In this document: one piece after another, positions 36,101 through 45,564 of the stretch
Layout: each line of letters opens with the position of its first letter
How positions within the stretch are numbered: the first letter of the stretch is position 1
Assembly: GCF_000004075.3 (NCBI RefSeq)
Contig: NC_026659.2
Coordinates: 27,918,272-27,982,271, forward strand
Reading direction: 5' to 3'
DNA length: 64,000 nt
Source of the DNA: Cucumis sativus
Taxonomy: Eukaryota; Streptophyta; Magnoliopsida; Cucurbitales; Cucurbitaceae
Position numbers and translations under genes: made by a program
The notes under the pieces: model-generated
Told to the model about the DNA's origin: nothing
What the model saw: only the letters and a program-made list of their open reading frames with translations
Database searches by the model: none

Positions 36101-38340
36101 TCTTTGAAAAATAAGATATTTTACAAAACTTTTGAAAAACTGCATGAGCAAGGATGTTGGCCACACACAGGGCAATGAGCAGCAAGGCAACATGCACCAT
36201 GGTGCGCGGAAAGATGTTGTCTTGGTGCCATCTTTGCACATGCGGAAGCGAACTTTCAAATGGCATTTACAAAACATTGTGGAAAACACTTTTTTTCTCC
36301 TATTTTCTTCTAGAAAGTCTTTCCAGAACATATGTATATATATGTGTGTGTATATACATATATATTTGCAAAATCTCTCGTTTAAAAGGTCTATACAAGA
36401 AATGTTCTAAAAGTTTTCTCGCTTCAAATTCTGTTTACGAACTCTTTCCAAAACACTTCTTGGACGTTTCTTTTTGTTTTTGTTTTTTTTTTTCTTTGAA
36501 AAATAAGATATTTACAAAACTTTTGAAAAACTGCATGAGCAAGGATGTTGGCCACACACAGGGCAATGACAGCAAGGCAACATGCACCATGGTGCGCGGA
36601 AGATGTTGTCTTGGTGCCATCTTTGAACATGCGGAAGCGAACTTTTAAATGGCATTTACAAAACATTGTGAAAACACTTTTTTTCTTCCTATTTTCTTCT
36701 AGAAAGTCTTTCCAGAACATATGTATATATATGTGTGTGTATATACATATATATTTGCAAAATCTCTCGTTTAAAAGGTCTATACAAAACATGTTCTAAA
36801 AGTTTTCTCGCTTCAAATTCTGTTTACGAACTCTTTCCAAAACACTTCTTGGACGTTTCTTTTTGTTTTTGTTTTTGTTTTTTCTTTGAAAAATAAGATA
36901 TTTTACAAAACTTTTGAAAAACTGCATGAGCAAGGATGTTGGCCACACACAGGACAATGAGCAGCAAGGCAACATGCCCATGGTGCGCGAAGATGTTGTC
37001 TTGGTGCCATCTTTGCACATGCGGAAGCGAACTTTCAAATGGCATTTACAAAACATTGTGGAAAACACTTTTTTTTCTTCCTATTTTCTTCTAGAAAGTC
37101 TTTCCAGAACATATGTATATATATGTGTGTGTATATACATATATATTTGCAAAATCTCTCGTTTAAAATGGTCTATACAAGAACATGTTCTAAAAGTTTT
37201 CTCGCTTCAAATTCTGTTTACGAACTCTTTCCAAAACACTTCTTGGACGTTTCTTTTTGTTTTGTTTTTGTTTTTTTCTTTGAAAAATAAGATATTTTAC
37301 AAAACTTTTGAAAAACTGCATGAGCAAGGATGTTTGCCACACACAGGGCAATGAGCAGCAAGGCAACATGCACCATGGTGCGCGGAAGATGTTGTCTTGG
37401 TGCCATCTTTGCACATGCGGAAGCGAACTTTCAAATGGCATTTGCAAAGCATTGTGGAAAACACTTTTTTTTCTTCCTATTTTCTTCTAGAAAGTCTTTC
37501 CAGAACATATGTATATATATGTGTGTGTATATATATATATTTGCAAAATCTCTCGTTTAAAAGGTCTATACAAGAACATGTTCTAAAAGTTTTCTCGCTT
37601 CAAATTCTGTTTACGAACTCTTTTCCAAAACACTTCTTGGACGTTTCTTTTTGTTTTTGTTTTTGTTTTTTTCTTTGAAAAATAAGATATTTTACAAAAC
37701 TTTTGAAAAACTGCATGAGCAAGGATGTTTGCCACACACGGCAATGGCAGCAAGGCAACATGCACCATGGTGCGCGGAAGATGTTGTCTTGGTGCCATCT
37801 TTGCACATGCGGAAGCGAACTTTCAAATGGCATTTACAAAACATTGGGAAAACACTTTTTTTCTTCCTATTTTCTTCTAGAAAGTCTTTCCAGAACATAT
37901 GTGTATATATGTGTGTGTATATACATATATATTTGCAAAATCTCTCGTTTAAAAGGTCTATACAAGAACATGTTCTAAAAGTTTTCTCGCTTCAAATTCT
38001 GTTTACGAACTCTTTCCAAAACACTTCTTGGACGTTTCTTTTTGTTTTTGTTTTTGTTTTTTTCTTTGAAAAATAAGATATTTTACAAAATTTTGAAAAA
38101 CTGCATGAGCAAGGATGTTGGCCACACACAGGCAATGAGCAGCAAGGCAACATGCATCATGGTGCACGGAAGATGTTGTCTTGGTGCCATCTTTGCACAT
38201 GCGGAAGCGAACTTTCAAATGGCATTTACAAAACATTGTGAAAACACTTTTTTTTCTTCCTATTTTCTTCTAGAAAGTCTTTCCAGAACATATGTATATA
38301 TGTGTGTGTATATACATATATTTGCAAAATCTCTCGTTTA
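33196..38340 (+). repeat. 393-bp tandem repeat array, unit A (about 13 periods)
   Basis: The anchor GAACTCTTTCCAA recurs at 33293, 33686, 34081, 34478, 34868, 35259, 35654, 36046, 36439, 36828, 37222, 37615, 38008 and (diverged) 38395, spacing 387-397. Units differ mainly by single-base indels. Each holds a T/G-rich run, a GC-richer 110-bp island with the perfect palindrome GCACCATGGTGC, a TA/TG microsatellite and a second palindrome AGAACATGTTCT. Because 393 is divisible by 3, long frames run through several units on both strands. They show no conserved protein and are not called. I do not recognise the family. Confidence 0.97.
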
Positions 38341-38825
38341 AACAGTCTATCTAAATTATTTTCTAAAGGTTTTATCGCTTTAAATTCTATTTACGAACTC
38401 TTTCCAACATATTTCTTGAATTGTTGTCTTCCTTTGCGGTTTTGTTTTGTTTTCCTCAAAAATGATATTTCACATAACTTTCGATAAACTGCACGAGCAA
38501 GGGTATTGGCCACACAGGGCAAATTTTATTTTAAAAGGCCTATCCATTAACAGTTTCTAAAAGTTTTCTCACTTCAAATTTTGTTTTTAAAATCGTTTCA
38601 GAATCTTTTCTTGAAGTTTCGTCTTCAACTTTTTTTATAAAGAAAAAAAAAACATTTCATTCAACTTTCAATATACTCGGCGAGCAAGACAGCATACAGT
38701 CGATGTGTGGAAGACACAGCCTTGGTGCCACTATGGCACAGGCAGTCAAACAAACTTACATAATATTGTCTTACCTTTTTTCTCTTCTTTTTTTTCTCTA
38801 AAAAACTCTTTCCAAAACACATTTT
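38341..38825 (+). repeat. Degenerate edge of the 393-bp array, unit A
   Basis: 38341-38519 is a strongly diverged partial unit (TTTACGAACTCTTTCCAACA, then CTGCACGAGCAAGGGTATTG and GGCCACACAGGGC). A further, more decayed one runs to about 38825 (GGCGAGCAAGACAGCATAC, CCTTGGTGCCACTATGGCAC). Edge units diverging while the centre is homogeneous is normal for satellite-type arrays. The same edge is at 56918-57401 in B. Confidence 0.8.
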
Positions 38826-38894
38826 CAATTTAGAAAAAACACATTCTCTCCAATGTAGATTTTGCAAAATAAATTCTGTGTATAAATATTACTT

Positions 38895-39250
38895 GAGAGT
38901 GAATTTTCACTTTTGTGTTTTTTCTATATCTTACATTTATCTCTTCATGATTATTGGATATGTGCTGTAACTTTTCTCGTATGTTTCCATATAAATTACA
39001 AATGTTGTATAACATTTATCAATGTAGAAAAAATCTTAGGTGATTAAAGGAAAGTTGATTGTCCAGAAATTACTTTTTCCTATTTCATCATCAACCGACC
39101 TCAAGGCCTCCTATGGTTGTTCTATTTTTCATTTTTATTTTCTTGAAATTAAGTCTATAAACGCTCATTCTACCTTTAGTTATACGTTCTAAAATTATAT
39201 TATATTTTAGTTTGACTTCTTGTATATTATTATTTTGGTACATTTCTACC
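38895..39250. repeat. Diverged direct repeat, left copy
   Basis: It matches 40482-40792 in order: TTTTCACTTTTGT, GTTGTATAA, GGTGATTAAAG, TTGATTGTCC, AGTCTATAAACGCTCATTCT and CTTGTATATTATTATTTTGG. The two copies are about 1.55-1.59 kb apart and visibly diverged, so they are old. No terminal dinucleotides or coding body support an LTR pair. Confidence 0.6.
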
Positions 39251-39688
39251 ATTTCTACATTTTATTTGCACATAATTATATGTTCTTTTTATAATGATAG
39301 ATAACTTCTTTGTTACAATGTCCAGTTATTTGACAATCATTCATTTCTAGTTCTGATTAATTTTTCTTTGTTATCACGGGGCACTTTACAGGTATTTTTA
39401 TTTTACTTCTTTTGATGGATTTATTTTTCTTTAGTTTTTCTTCCAACATTTTCTCTCTCATCTTTTTCTACTTTTCTTAAGTATATTATTAAATTTTATA
39501 TCTCTGGAGTCTTGGTAGAAGTTATTTATTTTTGCGGTAGGGGTGATTTCTCTTTTTTGCCCATTCTGTTTTCTTGGTTCTCTTTCTTTTTTTATACAAT
39601 GGTAACTGAAACATTCAAAGCCTTGCTTTCGGCTTCCCTAGCTAGCCACAGTGATGTATTATATGCAAATGGCAGTTTTCCTTTGGAC

Positions 39689-39950
39689 ACTGAGAAAAGG
39701 CAAATGCAAATGGCAACTGCACGGTACACCTTACAGGACAGTTTTTGATGCTTTTGCAGGTAATTTGTATTAGTTGTGTTATGTCTGGAAGTGATTTTAT
39801 ATTATTATAGTTGTACTAGATGTTCTATCCTTGGGACGCAGAGAAAAGGCAAATGCAAATGAAGAGTACACACTGTCCTGGATGATACTTTGCAGGTAAT
39901 TTGTATTAGTTGTTATGTCTGGAAGCGATTTTATATTATCATAGTTTGTT
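39689..39950. repeat. Imperfect tandem duplication of ~140 bp
   Basis: GAGAAAAGGCAAATGCAAAT occurs twice (about 39691 and 39840). Each is followed by TTTGCAGGTAATTTGTATTA and a GTCTGGAAG(T/C)GATTTTATAT block. The second copy is shorter. Conserved in B near 58265-58520. Confidence 0.8.
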
Positions 39951-40481
39951 GTTAGTTGTTATAAGTAATTCTGAAGTCTGACAATGATTATTTAGAGTGA
40001 AATCTGGGCAGGTTTGTTGGAGACAAACCGTCTGACATACATGATTTATGTTCTTTGTAGTTCTGTGCTCATTGCCTATGTGAGTATAGTCTACTTTCTT
40101 GTCCTCACAATCTTTTCCCAACCTTTTCATGTCTTTCATATTTTGAACTGCATTCATGGTTTTCGTATAACTATAATAGACGCTCTTATTCTTTTACTGT
40201 GAAACCACTTTTAGTTATCTATTTGCAATATGCTGTATGTTCTATTAGACAGCTACTTGTAGGAGTATAGATGATGAAATAAACAGATTTATTTTGTTAG
40301 ACGAAATCTAGTTGAGGAATTTGACGTTTTTCTTCCTTTATGTAAAATCCTAATATTAGAAAACTAAGCAAAAGCAGAAATAGTTTGCAGAGCTGTAGCT
40401 TAGGAATTATTTTCCTCAATTTGACTTGATGTTTGACGCAGGTATATGGATGGGTGATGGATATATTGCTTTTGAGTGATT

Positions 40482-40792
40482 TTTCACTTTTGTATTCATT
40501 TCTCTTTACCATTACGGGATCTGTCTTATAACCTTTCTCATGATTTTCTACGTGAATTGCAATTGTTGTATAATATTTTATCATATTAGAAAGATATGAG
40601 GTGATTAAAGAAAAATTGATTGTCCGGAAATCAATTTTTCTTATTACACCTCATGTCAATGCCCAAATTCCATAACCATTTGGTTATTGTTATCTTAAAA
40701 TTTTGAAAATTGAGTCTATAAACACTCATTCTACTAGAATTATATCATATTCTTTAGTTTGATATCTTGTATATTATTATTTTGGTACATTT
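40482..40792. repeat. Diverged direct repeat, right copy
   Basis: Partner of 38895-39250. It contains a long imperfect hairpin at 40596-40654 that is better preserved here than in the left copy. Confidence 0.6.
40596..40654. repeat. Imperfect inverted repeat (hairpin), ~26-bp arms
   Basis: The left arm ATGAGGTGATTAAAGAAAAA continues to TTGATT; the right arm AATCAATTTTTCTTATTACA ends in CCTCAT. Loop GTCCGGA. The inner 11 bp pair perfectly. B copy at 59172-59230. Confidence 0.75.
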
Positions 40793-41450
40793 CTTTTGTC
40801 TTATTCGCACCAAATACCACGTTTCTTTGTTTGTTTGCATGCGGTGCTTTCAAGGTATTTTTCCTTTACCTCTGTTGACAAAAAAATATTTTGTGTACTT
40901 CTTCTTGGTACATTTTCCTTTTCTTCTCATCATTTGCTACTTTATTTTAAAGTAGATTATGAAATTTTATTTATTTATTTTTGGTGGATGAATTTTTGTT
41001 TTTGTTTTTTTTTTTTTTTGCCATTTATGATCTCTTGTTGGTTCTTTTTCTTTTTTGATGTTAGTTTTTTTAGTTTTGGAAATGAATTGATATTTACTCC
41101 TTTTGAATGTGGTCTTTTATGAGAAGGTAAAAAAATTTATCTTACTTTTTAATGCCATTCATTGTAATTTTATTTTTGGTATCTTTTTTTTTTACTTCAC
41201 TTGTGTAATTTATTTTTCTTGGATGGTGAAATTTTTTTCACCATTTAGCTGTGTTTAGTTTCTTTTTATGTTACATTCTTATTTTGTTTGCTTTCTCTAG
41301 TTTTATTTTGTTTTTTTTTTCAATTATTTGTAATTTGTTTTACCATTTTTATAATATTATTTTCTTTAGGTCTATTATTATCAGATATATATTTTGTGGT
41401 CATGGTAGATTTTTTCATTAAGGATATTTTTTTAAATTGCAAAATAAATT

Positions 41451-41575
41451 AAAATATTTAGTCTATTGTAAAATTTTGAATTCTATCAACGATAAAAATG
41501 ATAGACATTTATCACTGTCTGTTATTGTTTATTATTGATAGAATCTAAAATTTTGCTATATGTTGTAAATATTTT
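41451..41575. repeat. Foldback (MITE-like) repeat, best-preserved copy in unit A
   Basis: The arms start AAAATATTTAGTCTATTG and, read inversely from the right end, AAAATATTTACAACATATAG. They stay alignable for about 58 bp (AAAATTTT step, then ATTCTATCAA). The loop centre is TAGACATTTATCACTGTCTG. No coding capacity; a candidate non-autonomous DNA element. B copy at 60024-60148. Confidence 0.6.
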
Positions 41576-42157
41576 GTCAAATTTGTCATTTTTGACATTT
41601 TCACTTTTCATTATCGTCATGGATTCTCTTTTTTCACACTTCGTCTCTTTTCTTTTATTTAACCTTTCTTTATGAAATGTTGTATCTTTCTGCTTTTCTC
41701 TCAAGTGAAATATTAGATTTGGTACTTTTTCTTTTACTCATTTGGTACATTTCTTGTTGAACCAAGGTATAATTTGTTCTTCTTTGATGGTTCAAAATAA
41801 TCACTCTACGTTTGACTTTGGTTCTTTTATTATCTGGCACAACTTTTATATATAGTTATTTTCTTTGGTAAATTTATTATATTATTAGATATATTAATTT
41901 GTTAGTTTTGTGTACTATCCAAGGCAGTAAAGAAGTGTAGAATGACAACTCCTTTCTATTTTCTAATTCACTTTTACAAATATTAGTTTTAGTAGTTTTT
42001 TATTTTACTCATTTGGTCATATATTTCTTTTCTTTTGGAATGGATGTGTAATTTTATTTTTGTTGGATGGTTTGAAATATTTAGGTTCATGTTGTCATTC
42101 TTCTAGTTTTATTTTTGAATAATTATAATTTGTGACAATTTTTAGAATAATGACTAA

Positions 42158-42765
42158 GTGTAGTAATTAGAGGTTTAAGAATAACTTGGGTAATCCAACA
42201 ACTTGGATTATCCAATCCATATTATATGGGTTGGGTTGGGTTAGGTTAAAATATGGATTGGATTGGGTTGGGTTGAAAAAATGAATTTTTTTTAGTTGGG
42301 TTTAGTCTCGGGTTGTAAGGTTGAAAAATTCGATCATATATATATATATATATATAAATAAATATTCCTCTCTTCTCACTCTCAATCCTCCTTTGCGCGT
42401 CGCATCCCTTTTATTCTCACATCTCCTACGTCTTCGACATCTCCTTCGTCTCTACTTTCCTTCATCTCTGACTCTCCTTGTCCTACTTATCCCGCGCATT
42501 CCTTATATTATCACATCTCCTCCGTCTTCGACATCTTCATTTCTAACTCTCCTCTATCTTTGATCTTCACAGTTCATCTCGTTAGATCTCAGATCTCATA
42601 TACTCGCAGTTCGACGTCATGTTCTTCTTTGTCAATCTCTTCAGCTTCTGAATAACCCGACAATCCAATTTATATTTTATGGGTTGGTTTAGAAACTTGA
42701 TTTAACCCAAATAACCTAAAAGTATGGGTTTGGTTGAGATGTTTCTCAACCCAACCTTACTACAC
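42158..42765. mobile_element. Possible non-autonomous DNA element, ~608 bp
   Basis: GTGTAGTAA at 42158-42166 is inverted as TTACTACAC at 42757-42765, giving short terminal inverted repeats. Inside each end lies a GGGTT/AACCC-rich stretch (GGGTTGGGTTGGGTT near 42230; TTCTCAACCCAACC near 42743) and repeated ATCCAATCCATATTATATGG-like words. The middle holds an AT microsatellite (42335-42357) and a CT-rich part. No target-site duplication can be fixed. B copy about 60728-61346. Identity as a mobile element is tentative. Confidence 0.35.
42335..42357. repeat. AT dinucleotide microsatellite
   Basis: About 11 AT units; unit B (about 60918-60938) differs in flank and length. Confidence 0.85.
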
Positions 42766-42784
42766 CCTTAACAGCAACTTTTTT

Positions 42785-42930
42785 AAAAATTGCAGATATA
42801 GCAAAATTCTTTAGTGATAAACTTCTATCGCTCATAGATTATTATGGTCTATCATGATTGATTTTGACAGATTTTGCTTTATTTGTAAATTTTTTAAAAT
42901 GTTGCTATATATTTAATTATTTTAAATTTA
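42785..42930. repeat. Degenerate foldback (MITE-like) repeat
   Basis: GCAGATATAGCAAAATTCTT with ACTTCTATCGCTCATAGAT and opposed TGACAGATTTTGCTTTATTT. Same loose family as 41451-41575; B copy about 61375-61505. Confidence 0.4.
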
Positions 42931-43282
42931 ATTACTATATTTGCAACTATTCTTTTATTTTGTGTGGTTCTTCTATTATTTGGTACACTTTATATATTAT
43001 TATTTTCTTTGGTTTTATTATATTATGAGATATATTCTGTTAATTTTGTGCAAAATACTCTACACATATTTTACTTGCTATATGTTTCTTTTCTTTGATT
43101 CTTCCATTTATCTTTTAATTCTCTTTTGAATATTTATTTTCTTGAAAATCTTGGATTGTATTTTGTGGATTTTTTTTCTTAACGTGCACTTCATCTTTTG
43201 AGGTCAAATGTTTAATCTATCATTTGATTTATGTATCATGGTCTTATTATTTAAGAACGAGTTCACTACATTCGAAAAATCA

Positions 43283-43838
43283 AGACTCTGTTTACGAACT
43301 CTTTCCAAAACACTTCTTGGACGTTTCTTTTTGTTTTTGTTTTTGTTTTTTTCTTTGAAAAATAAGATATTTTACAAAACTTTTGAAAAACTGCATGAGC
43401 AAGGATGTTGGCCACACACAGGGCAATGAGCAGCAAGGCAACATGCACCATGGTGCGCGGAAGATGTTGTCTTGGTGCCATCTTTGCACATGCGGAAGCG
43501 AACTTTCAAATGGCATTTACAAAACATTGGGAAAACACTTTTTTTTCTTCCTATTTTCTTCTAGAAAGTCTTTCCAGAACATATGTATATATATGTGTGT
43601 GTATATACATATATATTTGCAAAATCTCTCGTTTAAAAGGTCTATACAAGAACATGTTCTAAAAGTTTTCTCGCTTCAAATTCTGTTTACGAACTCTTTC
43701 CAAAACACTTCTTGGACGTTTCTTTTTGTTTTTGTTTTTGTTTTTTCTTTGAAAAATAAGATATTTTACAAAACTTTTGAAAAACTGCATGAGCAAGGAT
43801 GTTGGCCACACACACGGCAATGAGCAGCAAGGCAACAT
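43283..43838 (+). repeat. Partial 393-bp repeat copies (about 1.4) at the A/B junction
   Basis: It starts abruptly within a unit (GACTCTGTTTACGAACTC), with anchors at 43296 and 43691, and stops after GCAAGGCAACATG. A short filler and then unit B follow. The unit sequence is the homogeneous array type, not the degenerate edge type. Confidence 0.95.
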
Positions 43839-44938
43839 GGCCACACACTCGTTAGTTGTGAGCTCAACTGGGATTGAGAGTACAATTGTCCCGCATATCA
43901 TTCATTCCATTAGCTAATCGCTTCTGTTGCGATCCTTGGTGGTTCAACCCATTTGTTCTTTCATATCAATCGTAGTACAACCCAATCGCTCTTAAGTTGA
44001 CTTCTCATACTTATAGATTATGATTCTCAATTATTTGGCTAAGATAACTTCCATCGTTGAGCCTCCCTCTACTCATTCCAATCACATTTCTTAACTTTGT
44101 TTTCTCTCATTATTTGTTGTCATTTGCTCAACAAGTATTTATATAAATCATCCCAAATCAACTCCCACTTTTCAGATTTCCATGGATATAAAAAGAAATG
44201 GTGGCTCATCATTCGTACCATTTCTTTTGTTGATGGGCATGAATTACGGGTCATTATGAACTCACCAACAAGCAACCAACCATTTTGACTCCTTGTTAGT
44301 ACTTAAAAGTTAACAACTTTAATCATCTTCTACTAGATAAAATAAGTTGTGTTTTCAAAGTTCATGTGTAAAGCAAAAGAGATTGTCTTATAGTGACTTT
44401 AACATAGATTACACTCCCATTGTGAAATAATATATAACTATATTTATATCAACTATATATTACATATATAACAAAACCCTAAAATAAAGTTAAGTTGTCC
44501 AAAATAACAAACTAGCGTCCTCCTTGAAAAATTATAAAAATTTCAAGTTAGATTGTCTTGGATTTTAGGATGTATTAAGGCTATCTCCATGTATTAGAGA
44601 ATATAAGAAATTCTATTTAACAATTTAAAAAATTATAAGATTTTTTTGTAGCCTTATCCTTGCAATTGAAGTAGGAGATTAAATCCGAAACTCTTGTCGA
44701 AATTGGGCAAGCATGCTAGCCTGAAAAGATTGGTTCCGTCGGAAAACAAGAGGGGTTGGTCAATATCGGTTTCAGAAAGTTTCAAATTGAAAACTTTAAA
44801 AAATTATTTATAAGTCGATCAACCCAATTAATATCAACTGACACTTACTCATCAATGTCGATTTTGTAAAAAATACCATCTCCGACCGACCGATTAACAC
44901 CGAAGTCGGGAACTTACGCATACTAGATAAGTGTAGAG

Positions 44939-44946
44939 TATATATA
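44939..44946 (+). promoter_or_regulatory. Candidate TATA box of PELP1 copy B
   Basis: Copy of the TATATATA at 22416. The TTCCCGCC near 45016 and the telo-box in the leader are also kept, so the whole proximal promoter was duplicated. Confidence 0.4.
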
Positions 44947-45564
44947 TCTTTTTCAAATTTGATTAAATTACCAAATATTATATCCAATTCTCTCTCTACC
45001 CTTTTTTTATCTGCGTTCCCGCCCGCGCTCGGTGAACTCATTTGCGCAGCTCTTTCCTCTTTCTCTTCTTTGTCTTCCTCTCGGCTTCACAATCTTCATC
45101 GTCAATCTTTGATCCAGCCTAAGAAGGCGCTGTACATTATAGGGTTTTAAGTAGAAGGTGAGTTTTCAGATTGCTTTTATATCTTCTGTCAAGCTATGAT
45201 GCTTTTGGTACTTATCGACCACTTTCTCATGCAAGAATATTTGAGTTTGAGAATTATTTGCTGAAATTTTTATGGGTTTATGGAGTATTTTCTACTTTGT
45301 TTTGGCGGAGTTGAGTTTGCTTCTTAGGTGTAGAGAAGTTTGTTCAGTGTTGTTTTTGTTTTTGAGGCTACAACTCAATGAAAAAACTCATTGTTCATGG
45401 AATTAGGGTTTTATCTTGTTTAATGGGGAACAGGCATGTTTGGTATTGATTTTGTGCATTGTACTGGTAGTCGAGATCGCATTGCCATCTTACAGTTGCT
45501 TATTCTTTTTTTTCTTATTTTCTTGATAGTTATTAGACAATTGAAACCTCATAATTCAACCAAA

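Larger units (their letters stand above)
38826..43282. other. T-rich gene-free tract, unit A
   Basis: Strongly pyrimidine-skewed on the plus strand, with long T runs. No convincing gene: small frames are low-complexity Phe/Leu/Ser sequence. It contains diverged direct repeats, a hairpin, foldback elements and a possible small DNA element, listed separately. Many lines share words such as TTTGGTACATTTC and TATTATTATTTTCTTTGG, so the tract may itself be built of old degenerate repeats. B equivalent: 57402-61863. Confidence 0.6.
21327..43849 (+). repeat. Tandem segmental duplication, unit A (22.5 kb)
   Basis: From CGTTAGTTGTGAGCTCAACT at 21327 the sequence is repeated in direct orientation from 43850 and again from 62430. 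Unit A holds a complete PELP1-like gene, an R3H pseudogene, the 13-period internal array, a T-rich tract and a 1.4-copy terminal piece of the array repeat. Its period to unit B is 22523 bp. Flanking gene-bearing halves match B nearly base for base. Confidence 0.97.

Noticed and set aside
33186-37354. Long frames (up to about 190 codons) through the 393-bp array on both strands
   Set aside because: They arise because the period is a multiple of three. They exist on both strands, break with every one-base indel, and show low-complexity Phe/Lys-rich and Tyr/Cys/Ile sequence with no known domain.
33196-38340. CRISPR-like regular array
   Set aside because: The whole 393-bp unit is repeated with no unique spacers, and the DNA is a plant nuclear chromosome.
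38895-40792. Direct repeats as the two ends of an LTR element
   Set aside because: The repeats are strongly diverged, lack defined termini, and nothing between them looks like a coding body or primer site.
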